Assembly: GCA_002411085.1 (NCBI GenBank)
Contig: DHQK01000094.1
Coordinates: forward strand, 1 to 5,453
Direction: 5' to 3'
Source: Marinilabilia sp. UBA5340
GTDB taxonomy: Bacteria > Bacteroidota > Bacteroidia > Bacteroidales > Marinilabiliaceae
DNA length: 5,453 nucleotides
The notes below the pieces were generated by a model that saw only the letters and a program-made list of their open reading frames with translations, made no database searches and was not told the origin of the DNA. This document shows positions 1 through 5,453 of the stretch, one piece after another (position 1 is the stretch's first letter; every line of letters starts with the position of its first letter). Both the position numbers and the translations under genes were made by a program.

Positions 1-579
1 CAGACACAGGAAATAACAGAACCCGGCGATTACTGGGTAGAGATATTTGACGGTTGCTTCTACCTGCGTGATACTATCCATGTGGATTATTATCCGACAC
101 CTGAAATAACCAGGCTCGACACGTTCTACTATGCGCAGGTGTCCATATTCGCAGAAAATGGAACACAACCCTATCAGTTTGCACTGGACGATGAAGACCG
201 TTTACAGGAAAACAACACCTTTAAAGAAGTTGAAAACGGAGAACATACGGCTTATGTGGAAGATGATAACGGATGCGTGGCATACACCATCTTTACACTC
301 AATGCCACTTATGACATCGATGTTCCCAACTTCTTCACGCCCAACAACGATGGCTTTAACGACACCTGGCAGGTGGAAGGACTGGACAGGCTTCCGGATT
401 CTGAGATTTCCATCTTTGACAGGTATGGAAAGCTGCTGCGAAAATTCAAGGCCTCCGAATCCATCTCCTGGGATGGAGAATACCAAAACAAACCCGTTCC
501 GTCGGACGATTACTGGTATGTAATCCACCTGGAACCCATTGATAAAATCATTAAAGGAAATGTTACTATTAAAAGATAA
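1..579 (+). CDS. T9SS type B sorting domain-containing adhesin-like protein, 3' part (5' end outside window)
   Basis: This is the C-terminal 192 residues of a secreted or cell-surface protein; the frame is open from base 1, so the start lies upstream. A GTG at 82 is only an internal valine codon. Residues 1-40 (PGDYWVEIFDGC, then DTIHV) look like the end of an Ig-like domain. Residues about 43-100 resemble one SprB-type repeat: NGTQPYQFALDD, then an F..V.NGEHTAYV stretch, then DDNGC. Residues 108-192 are a full type B sorting domain: VPNFFTPNNDGFNDTW, IFDRYGKLL, SWDG, VPSDDYWYVI, and a closing KGNVTIKR. Proteins with this domain cross the outer membrane through the type IX secretion system and usually depend on a PorP/SprF-family partner; the next gene encodes one. 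The domain calls are strong, but the full size and the ligand cannot be known from this fragment. Confidence 0.92.
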   Translation, partial: QTQEITEPGDYWVEIFDGCFYLRDTIHVDYYPTPEITRLDTFYYAQVSIFAENGTQPYQFALDDEDRLQENNTFKEVENGEHTAYVEDDNGCVAYTIFTLNATYDIDVPNFFTPNNDGFNDTWQVEGLDRLPDSEISIFDRYGKLLRKFKASESISWDGEYQNKPVPSDDYWYVIHLEPIDKIIKGNVTIKR

Positions 580-589
580 ATCATAAAAC

Positions 590-625
590 TTCCGAAGGCT
601 GGTTCACCCTATCCGGCCTTCGGAA
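590..625 (+). terminator. Stem-loop between adhesin gene and porP/sprF-like gene A; possible terminator or attenuator
   Basis: TTCCGAAGGC (590-599) is perfectly complementary to GCCTTCGGAA (616-625). The stem continues inward through a T-G wobble and two G-C pairs, giving 13 pairs around a 10-base loop. It begins 10 bases after the adhesin stop codon. No T-run follows on the + strand (ATAAAACC comes next), so it is not a canonical intrinsic terminator in that direction; on the - strand the stem would be followed by a short T-rich stretch. Because the flanking genes form a functional pair, partial termination, mRNA 3'-end protection or processing that sets unequal expression is as likely as full termination. 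Confidence 0.4.
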
Positions 626-658
626 ATAAAACCCCAAGTACCCCAAAACACTGGTTTA

Positions 659-1699
659 ATGAGAAAACTAATCCTATCACTCAGCCTTTTGCTTTTAACC
701 CTCAATGCCTTTAGCCAAAAATATTTCATCACCAACCAATATGCTTATGATTTATTTCTGGTAAACCCTGCCGATGCCGGGAACAACAGCAATTGTATTA
801 CATTCAACGGTTTTTATCAAAAGCAATGGTTTGGGGTGGATCTGGCTCCCACCACCCAGTTATTTGCTTTTCAGGCACCGTTGATGGAAAATCTGGGATC
901 GGGAACCTACGTTTTCAATGACCGTAACGGAAACTACAAACGCATGGGGCTTCAACAGTCGTTCTCTGTAGAAGTCAAACTGCGCGAAAACAGACACGGT
1001 TTCACTTCACTGCATTTTGGCCTTTCAGGCATCATAGATCACGCCGCTATCGATTACGGAAATTTCACAGACGGTGCAGCCCTCGACCCCATTATTGCGG
1101 GCTCCAGTGAGAGTGGCACCGGATTCAATGCCAACACCGGCCTCATGCTACAGGTCAACAATTACCATGTAGGAATGGCGGTTTCTAATTTACTTTCACA
1201 AAACAACCCCATGTACAAGTCGGAATGGGAACCACAAACAGGCCCTACAATCCATGCCCATGCCGGAACCTCATGGAAAATCCCCGATCGGGAAATTTAT
1301 GTGGAACCCCTGTTCTACTATCGCAGAGATCAAAATACTGACAGCCGTTTTGACGCCAATGTAAAACTGTATATGCCGAGCCTGGATCCCAATTTTGCTT
1401 TCTGGGGTATTCTGGCCTATCGCCGCTCGATGGATGAACAGCTGGGACGCGACCTGGGGATGGCCACTACTGTTGGCATAGATTATCGTAGTTTTTCATT
1501 TGGTGTAGAACACCAATTGGGGCTCACCTCAGCCCAAAAGCAATTTGGAAGCGCCTTTGTGTTAGTGGCAGGATATAGAATATGTTCTGACAAAAGCAAG
1601 CGAGCCATGCCCTGTACTCAAAAGGACGCCATCATAAAAGCCGCCCAGAGGGACAGCAACAGAGGACTTAAAGGGATCAAGAAGGCTACTTCAAAGTAA
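659..1699 (+). CDS. PorP/SprF family type IX secretion outer-membrane protein (A)
   Basis: A 346-residue predicted outer-membrane beta-barrel of the PorP/SprF family, whose members help T9SS substrates, especially type B sorting-domain proteins, reach or stay on the cell surface. Residues 1-19 form a signal peptide (MRKLILSLSLLLLTLNAFS, cut before Q20). The family's N-terminal signature follows in divergent form: QY at 27-28, NPADAG at 36-41 (usually NPAxAG), and QKQWFGVDLAP at 54-64 where R-x-QW-x-G-x-x-GAP is more usual. Alternating hydrophobic/aromatic strands run to FVLVAGYRI near residue 308. A 37-residue tail rich in Lys and Arg (310-346) lies after the last strand, probably in the periplasm. 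The ATG at 659 is chosen because it begins the signal peptide; there is no Shine-Dalgarno sequence, as is usual in this phylum. The gene lies 79 bases after the adhesin gene, its likely partner. Length is normal for the family. Confidence 0.9.
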   Translation: MRKLILSLSLLLLTLNAFSQKYFITNQYAYDLFLVNPADAGNNSNCITFNGFYQKQWFGVDLAPTTQLFAFQAPLMENLGSGTYVFNDRNGNYKRMGLQQSFSVEVKLRENRHGFTSLHFGLSGIIDHAAIDYGNFTDGAALDPIIAGSSESGTGFNANTGLMLQVNNYHVGMAVSNLLSQNNPMYKSEWEPQTGPTIHAHAGTSWKIPDREIYVEPLFYYRRDQNTDSRFDANVKLYMPSLDPNFAFWGILAYRRSMDEQLGRDLGMATTVGIDYRSFSFGVEHQLGLTSAQKQFGSAFVLVAGYRICSDKSKRAMPCTQKDAIIKAAQRDSNRGLKGIKKATSK

Positions 1700-1724
1700 G
1701 ATTAGCCCCTTTTACCCGGATGTA

Positions 1725-1756
1725 TTTACATTTTCTCAGGAAAAAATGTAAGTTTG
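1725..1756 (+). promoter_or_regulatory. Candidate Bacteroidota-type promoter for the second module
   Basis: TAAGTTTG at 1749-1756 matches the Bacteroidota -7 consensus TAnnTTTG exactly. TTTA at 1725-1728, 20 bases upstream, is one base from the -33 consensus TTTG. Transcription would start near 1760-1765, leaving a leader of about 45-50 bases before the ATG at 1811. It would drive the small secreted protein and the second PorP/SprF gene. The -7 element overlaps the left arm of the terminator-like hairpin. With only six fixed bases in the -7 consensus, a chance match in AT-rich DNA is possible. Confidence 0.4.
1726..1751. repeat. 9-bp perfect inverted repeat in the intergenic region
   Basis: TTACATTTT (1726-1734) is exactly complementary to AAAATGTAA (1743-1751) across an 8-base loop. 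Its left arm also overlaps the interrupted palindrome ATGTA-TT-TACAT at 1720-1731. The stem is AT-rich and sits between the candidate -33 and -7 elements, so a role as an operator is as plausible as an RNA hairpin. The evidence is symmetry alone. Confidence 0.35.
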
Positions 1757-1809
1757 TTCTTGTTTGTTCGTTATTAGGACAGACAAGAACGAAATTTGCA
1801 CTATTTTTT
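1753..1809 (+). terminator. Probable intrinsic terminator of the first module, ending one base before the next start codon
   Basis: Bases 1753-1769 pair with 1777-1793 to give 17 continuous pairs (14 Watson-Crick and 3 G-T wobble) around the 7-base loop GTTATTA; the core GTTCTTGT/ACAAGAAC is perfect. With one bulged A at 1794 the stem can grow six more pairs (1747-1752 with 1795-1800). Six T follow at 1804-1809, and six A precede at 1741-1746, so the structure could work in both directions. The T-run is about ten bases from the core stem, closer if the extension forms. It lies about 55 bases after the stop codon of PorP/SprF gene A. The left arm also contains a direct repeat of TTTGTTC at 1753 and 1763. 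Confidence 0.5.
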
Positions 1810-1810
1810 A

Positions 1811-2767
1811 ATGAAGAGTATTTACAGATATATCACTATAATCCTTTCATTGGTCTCATCCCACCTGAATGCAGAAGCTCTCACTTCTCGTTCCACAACT
1901 ATTCCTGTTTCACAAAACGACGGAATCAGCGTTTCTGCCAATAACGACCTGATTTCCATGGAGGAAAACTCCACATGGATTACCAATGTTACCAACAATG
2001 ATTATGGCTTGCAAAACGGAATCAGCAACCTCATCATTATATCAGCTCCCCAACATGGCTTTGCAAAAGTGCTGGAAGACAAAACCATTTCTTATACCCC
2101 CGATGAAAGCTTTACCGGAATCGATCAACTGACCTATCGTGTATGCAACACCCAGGGTAATTGCGATGAAGCAGAGGTAAATATTGTAGTTGCAGACGTT
2201 GATTACACCCCGGAGCTTTTTAATGACACAGTTGTTTATTATACCGATAGCAGTTCGGTATTTAAGGTACTGATTAACGATCAGAATTTATTCGACAAGC
2301 CTCTGAACATGAGTATTGTTCAGGATCTAAACTTAGGGTATGCTGAAATCACAGACCAGTTGAGTATTAAGCTCACCTTTACAAGTTATCTTTACACCAC
2401 AGACTCATTGATCTACCAGGTTTGCGACAATGAAGGAGATTGTGCGGAGGCTATACTTTTTGTGAAACCACCCCGTGAGATTGATCAGCCTTACCTAGTA
2501 CCTGAAGCCTTTTCCCCCAATGGCGATGGATTCAATGACACTTTCTGGATACCACAATACGACTATTATCAAAATCTCTCTATCATTGTATTTAATCGCA
2601 ACGGCATAAAAGTCTTTGAAACGCCAAATTACGAAAACAACTGGGACGGATATGCCAACACCGGATCATTAAAAGGGAAATTGGTTCCCAAAGGAATCTA
2701 TTTCTATGTGCTAACGGTAACAGGAAGTTCGGAAGTAAAAAAAGGAAGTGTATATATCAGCCATTGA
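1811..2767 (+). CDS. Small secreted protein with two Ig/cadherin-like domains and a T9SS type B sorting domain
   Basis: A complete 318-residue exported protein, probably displayed on or released from the cell surface by the type IX system. A signal peptide spans residues 1-23 (hydrophobic core YITIILSLV; a cut after NAEA fits the A-x-A rule). Domain 1, about 47-129, has the pattern of bacterial cadherin/Big_9-like repeats: NNDYG, SAPQHGFAKV, then ISYTPDESFTGIDQLTYRVC. Domain 2, about 135-219, is a degenerate copy. Each has a C-x5-C pair at the same place (C112/C118 and C205/C211). Residues 229-318 are the sorting domain: LVPEAFSPNGDGFNDTFWI, FNRNGIKVFE, NWDG, VPKGIYFYVL, KKGSVYISH. A TTG at 1796 would extend the frame by five residues but lies inside the hairpin and precedes the signal peptide, so the ATG at 1811 is preferred. 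No catalytic domain is present; adhesin, matrix or accessory surface protein are all possible. It lies 22 bases before a PorP/SprF gene, its likely partner. Confidence 0.9.
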   Translation: MKSIYRYITIILSLVSSHLNAEALTSRSTTIPVSQNDGISVSANNDLISMEENSTWITNVTNNDYGLQNGISNLIIISAPQHGFAKVLEDKTISYTPDESFTGIDQLTYRVCNTQGNCDEAEVNIVVADVDYTPELFNDTVVYYTDSSSVFKVLINDQNLFDKPLNMSIVQDLNLGYAEITDQLSIKLTFTSYLYTTDSLIYQVCDNEGDCAEAILFVKPPREIDQPYLVPEAFSPNGDGFNDTFWIPQYDYYQNLSIIVFNRNGIKVFETPNYENNWDGYANTGSLKGKLVPKGIYFYVLTVTGSSEVKKGSVYISH

Positions 2768-2789
2768 GCTATAGCAGAAGAATTAGTGA

Positions 2790-3782
2790 ATGATGAAAAA
2801 AGCGCGCTGTTTTATTTTACTCATATTGTTGCTCTGGCAAGGCCACTCTGCAGGACTCTTGTCGCAGCAAAATGCGCTAATCACTCAATATATGGACAAT
2901 CCACTTTTGCTGAATCCTGCTTTTGCCGGCAACCGCAATTCCATGGCAGTGGATGTCTATTCCCGTCAGCAATGGATTGGTATTGATGGAGCCCCTGCTT
3001 CCTACTATGCCGGGTTTCACGCTCCCCTCAATCATTCCACCGCATCGTTGGGAACTACCATTCTCAGCGAACATACCGGGCCATTAGTATACAACAAACT
3101 ATCGTTTGACTATGCCTATATGCTGCGAACCTCCCGCCGTTCATTCCTTTCCCTGGGACTACGCATTGGAGCTGACCATTTGAATCTTAACGTGAACCGG
3201 CTATCTGTGATAGACTTCAACGACCCTGAATTATCCTCAGGGATAGAAAATGAATTTCGCCCCTCTTTTGGTGCAGGACTGGTATTTTTCAAACCCTCTT
3301 ATTACCTGTCCATTTCACTTCCACACTATTCGCTGGCATCGGTACCATGGGCCTCGGAAACGGCATCCGAATTCAACACCCGGTACAACTTACTTTTCAC
3401 AGGTGGTTACCATTTTAATATCACCCGCGATTTAAACATCAAACTCTCCGGACTACATCGCATGGTTCCGGATGAAATCTCCACCACCGACATCAGTCTG
3501 ATAGTCCGGCACAGCGAAGGTTTTGAAGCTGGAGTCACACACAGACTTCAACAGGCATTCGGCCTTTTACTTGGCATGCAGATAACAGAGGAAATAGGCG
3601 TAATGTACTCTTATGAGATCCCCACCTCCATGGATCCGATAGTTAAAAGAGGCTGCCACGAAATCTCCATCTCCTTCGATTTCACCCGTAATATCATCCC
3701 CAACCGAAACAGGCGCTTCCTTCATCGCAAGAAAAAAGAGAAAGAACAAGACGAAGAAATGAACTCGATCCGTTACTTCTAA
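2790..3782 (+). CDS. PorP/SprF family type IX secretion outer-membrane protein (B)
   Basis: A 330-residue predicted outer-membrane beta-barrel that matches the PorP/SprF family more closely than protein A. The signal peptide is MMKKARCFILLILLLWQGHSA, cut after A21 or just before Q26. The signature is nearly canonical: ITQYMDNPLLLNPAFAG (31-47) and RQQWIGIDGAP (59-69), followed by FHAPL, a glycine-rich stretch and HTGP. The last strand reads EISISFDF, ending in an aromatic residue as barrel strands often do. After it comes a strongly charged tail with RKKKEKEQDEE. Two adjacent ATG codons (2790 and 2793) give almost the same protein; an AG-rich stretch, AGCAGAAGAA, lies upstream. The 22-base gap after the preceding stop indicates cotranscription, and the family role suggests it helps export or anchor that small sorting-domain protein. 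Confidence 0.92.
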   Translation: MMKKARCFILLILLLWQGHSAGLLSQQNALITQYMDNPLLLNPAFAGNRNSMAVDVYSRQQWIGIDGAPASYYAGFHAPLNHSTASLGTTILSEHTGPLVYNKLSFDYAYMLRTSRRSFLSLGLRIGADHLNLNVNRLSVIDFNDPELSSGIENEFRPSFGAGLVFFKPSYYLSISLPHYSLASVPWASETASEFNTRYNLLFTGGYHFNITRDLNIKLSGLHRMVPDEISTTDISLIVRHSEGFEAGVTHRLQQAFGLLLGMQITEEIGVMYSYEIPTSMDPIVKRGCHEISISFDFTRNIIPNRNRRFLHRKKKEKEQDEEMNSIRYF

Positions 3783-3882
3783 TTGGTCTTATACATAAAA
3801 ACAAGTACAGCTCTTTTTAAAGATCAGACGAACTTGATATTGATTAAATTTTGATGTAATATGCTTTCAGAAAACACTTATT

Positions 3883-5453
3883 ATGTCAGAAGAAATGAAA
3901 GCATGGCCCGGAAAACCCTATCCATTGGGAGCTATTTTCGATGGAACAGGGGTCAATTTTGCACTTTTCTCAGATAATGCCCATGGTGTGGAACTTTGCC
4001 TGTTTGATGACAATAACAAAGAGACCCGCATTAAAGTAACCGAACGCACACACAACCACTGGCACATCTACCTGCCTGGTATTAAACCAGGGCAAAAATA
4101 TGGTTATCGTGTCCATGGCCCTTACGCCCCCGGGGAAGGGTCGCGGTTCAATGCAAACAAACTACTGGTGGATCCCTATGCCAAAGCATTGGATGGCACC
4201 ATCCAATGGAATGAAGCACTTTACGGATACCAGTTTGGATCTGAAGAAGAAGATCTTTCCTTCAACGATGCTGACAGTGCTCCTTACCTTCCCAAGTGTG
4301 TGGTGATTGACGATACTTTTGACTGGAATGGGGACAGACGCTTGGATATTCCCCAACATGAATCCATTATTTATGAGATGCATGTAAAAGGATTCTCCAA
4401 ATTATCCAAAAAAATACCTGAGAATCTGCAAGGAACATACGCCGGCCTGGCGCACCCCAAAAGCATTGAATACCTGAAAAAACTTGGCGTCAATGCCATT
4501 GAGCTTATGCCGGTTCACCAGTTTGTCTCCGATCATCGATTACAGGAAATGGGATTGAACAACTACTGGGGATACAATACCATTGGTTTTTTTGCTCCTG
4601 ATGTACGCTATTCCTCGTCGGGAAATAATGGAAATCAGGTCATCGAATTTAAACAAATGGTGAAAGACCTCCACAAAGCAGGAATGGAGGTAATTCTGGA
4701 TGTAGTTTACAACCATACAGCCGAAGGCAATAAGATGGGCCCCACGCTCAGCTTCCGGGGCATTGACAACCAGGCCTATTACCGTCTTGCCGAAGAAGAT
4801 CTCCGGTTTTACGTGGATTACACCGGAACAGGAAACACTCTCAACACCGTTCATCCTACCATCTTGCGTCTCATCATGGACAGTCTCCGGTATTGGGTCA
4901 CCGAAATGCATGTGGATGGATTTCGATTTGATCTGGCACCGGTCCTTGCCCGCGAATTTGACGATGTGGATAAATGGGGCTCCTTTTTCGATGTATTACA
5001 CCAGGATCCGGTGCTATCGCAGGTCAAACTTATTGCTGAACCCTGGGACCTGGGAGAAGACGGGTTTCAGGTTGGAAACTTTCCAGCAGGCTGGATGGAG
5101 TGGAATGCCAAATACCGCGACTGTATGCGAGAGTTCTGGAAAGGTGATGATGAAATGCTACCGGAATTTGCCAATCGCCTCACCGGTAGTTCCGACCTCT
5201 ACTTCGACAACTGGCGTACACCAACGGCCAGCATTAACTTTATCACTGCCCACGACGGATTTACAATGCTGGATCTGGTGTCTTACAACGAGAAGCACAA
5301 CGATGCCAACGGGGAGGAGAACAAAGACGGAGAGGATCACAACCGGTCCTGGAATCACGGGGTGGAAGGGCCTACAGACGATGAAAGCATCAATCAACTA
5401 AGAAAACAGCAAGTCCGCAATTTCCTGGCCACCCTCTTTCTCTCTCAGGGCGT
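3883..5453 (+). CDS. glgX: Glycogen debranching enzyme GlgX/TreX type (GH13, isoamylase-like), 3' end outside window
   Basis: The first 523 residues of a cytoplasmic alpha-1,6-glucosidase that removes branches from glycogen or limit dextrin; relatives are about 650-720 residues, so roughly a quarter is missing at the right edge. Residues about 8-110 form the N-terminal CBM48-like domain (YPLGAIFDGTGVNFALFS, then YGYRVHGPY). The GH13 barrel begins near 163 (IYEMHVKG), with NYWGYN at 227-232. Conserved regions are all visible: DVVYNHT with D273, N277 and H278; GFRFDLA with R348 and nucleophile D350; IAEPWD with acid/base E386; and AHDG with H457 and D458. VDYTGTGN near 312-318 and the QEMGLNNYWGYN stretch are typical of GlgX/TreX rather than of plain isoamylases or pullulanases. 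The ATG at 3883 is chosen; another four codons on (3895) has a purine-rich upstream and cannot be excluded. It follows a 100-base gap and is probably a separate transcription unit. Confidence 0.95.
   Translation, partial: MSEEMKAWPGKPYPLGAIFDGTGVNFALFSDNAHGVELCLFDDNNKETRIKVTERTHNHWHIYLPGIKPGQKYGYRVHGPYAPGEGSRFNANKLLVDPYAKALDGTIQWNEALYGYQFGSEEEDLSFNDADSAPYLPKCVVIDDTFDWNGDRRLDIPQHESIIYEMHVKGFSKLSKKIPENLQGTYAGLAHPKSIEYLKKLGVNAIELMPVHQFVSDHRLQEMGLNNYWGYNTIGFFAPDVRYSSSGNNGNQVIEFKQMVKDLHKAGMEVILDVVYNHTAEGNKMGPTLSFRGIDNQAYYRLAEEDLRFYVDYTGTGNTLNTVHPTILRLIMDSLRYWVTEMHVDGFRFDLAPVLAREFDDVDKWGSFFDVLHQDPVLSQVKLIAEPWDLGEDGFQVGNFPAGWMEWNAKYRDCMREFWKGDDEMLPEFANRLTGSSDLYFDNWRTPTASINFITAHDGFTMLDLVSYNEKHNDANGEENKDGEDHNRSWNHGVEGPTDDESINQLRKQQVRNFLATLFLSQG

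Noticed and set aside
82..84. GTG at 82 as the true start of the first gene
   Set aside because: The frame is open back to base 1 and the upstream residues continue an Ig-like domain, with no signal peptide after the GTG.
131..523. 130-codon + strand and 108-codon - strand frames over the adhesin end
   Set aside because: Both are shadows of the sorting-domain frame, which has clear family motifs.
1720..1944. 74-codon + strand open frame starting in the intergenic region
   Set aside because: It runs through the hairpin and then overlaps the signal peptide of the next gene in another frame; no family resemblance.
659..3782. Recent tandem duplication of one substrate/PorP module
   Set aside because: The two PorP/SprF proteins and the two sorting domains share only family motifs, with no long matching DNA stretch visible, so any duplication is ancient.
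3783..3882. Possible promoter or terminator before the debranching enzyme gene
   Set aside because: AAATTTTG at 3846-3853 misses TAnnTTTG by one base and has no -33 partner at the right distance; the only inverted repeat (CAAGT/ACTTG) is five pairs. Too weak to annotate, though a promoter here is expected.
4540..4911. 123-codon - strand open frame opposite the debranching enzyme
   Set aside because: Antisense shadow of a strongly conserved coding stretch; no domain and no promoter or ribosome-binding signal seen.
4763..5401. Long 212-codon + strand open frame inside the debranching enzyme gene
   Set aside because: It is a shifted frame over a region where frame 1 encodes every GH13 conserved motif; its translation has no recognisable domain.

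Overview
The window looks like chromosomal DNA of a Bacteroidota bacterium. The evidence is four consecutive genes of two families essentially confined to that phylum: secreted proteins ending in the type B sorting domain of the type IX secretion system (T9SS; the 'gliding motility-associated C-terminal domain'), and PorP/SprF-family outer-membrane proteins. No gene has a convincing Shine-Dalgarno sequence, and one gap carries a sequence fitting the Bacteroidota TAnnTTTG promoter element, both in keeping with this assignment. I cannot place it below phylum level. All supported genes are on the + strand.

Layout. (1) 1-579: the 3' end of a large secreted adhesin-like protein, with an Ig-like segment, one SprB-type repeat and a T9SS type B sorting domain. 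(2) 590-625: a strong stem-loop. (3) 659-1699: PorP/SprF-family protein A. (4) 1700-1810: a 111-base gap holding overlapping palindromes, a probable terminator ending in six T immediately before the next start codon, and a candidate promoter whose -7 element runs into the terminator's left arm. (5) 1811-2767: a small secreted protein with two Ig/cadherin-like domains and its own type B sorting domain. (6) 2790-3782: PorP/SprF-family protein B, 22 bases downstream and almost certainly cotranscribed with (5). (7) 3783-3882: a 100-base AT-rich gap with no clear signal. (8) 3883 to the right edge: the first 523 residues of a GlgX/TreX-type glycogen debranching enzyme, with all catalytic residues present.

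Working together. The first four genes form two tandem modules of the same plan: a type B substrate followed by a PorP/SprF protein. In gliding Bacteroidota, SprF is needed to secrete the adhesin SprB, and SprF-like proteins are often encoded next to their type B substrates. The likely reading is that each PorP/SprF protein receives or anchors the product of the gene before it. The two modules differ clearly in the sorting-domain sequence, in the PorP/SprF signature residues and in their C-terminal tails, so they look like old paralogues or independently acquired pairs rather than a recent duplication. The debranching enzyme belongs to cytoplasmic glycogen/alpha-glucan metabolism and probably starts an unrelated unit. 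I see no mobile element, CRISPR array, tRNA or rRNA, and no clear evidence of a wholly new system. The most noteworthy points are the paired modules and the compact terminator/promoter junction between them.
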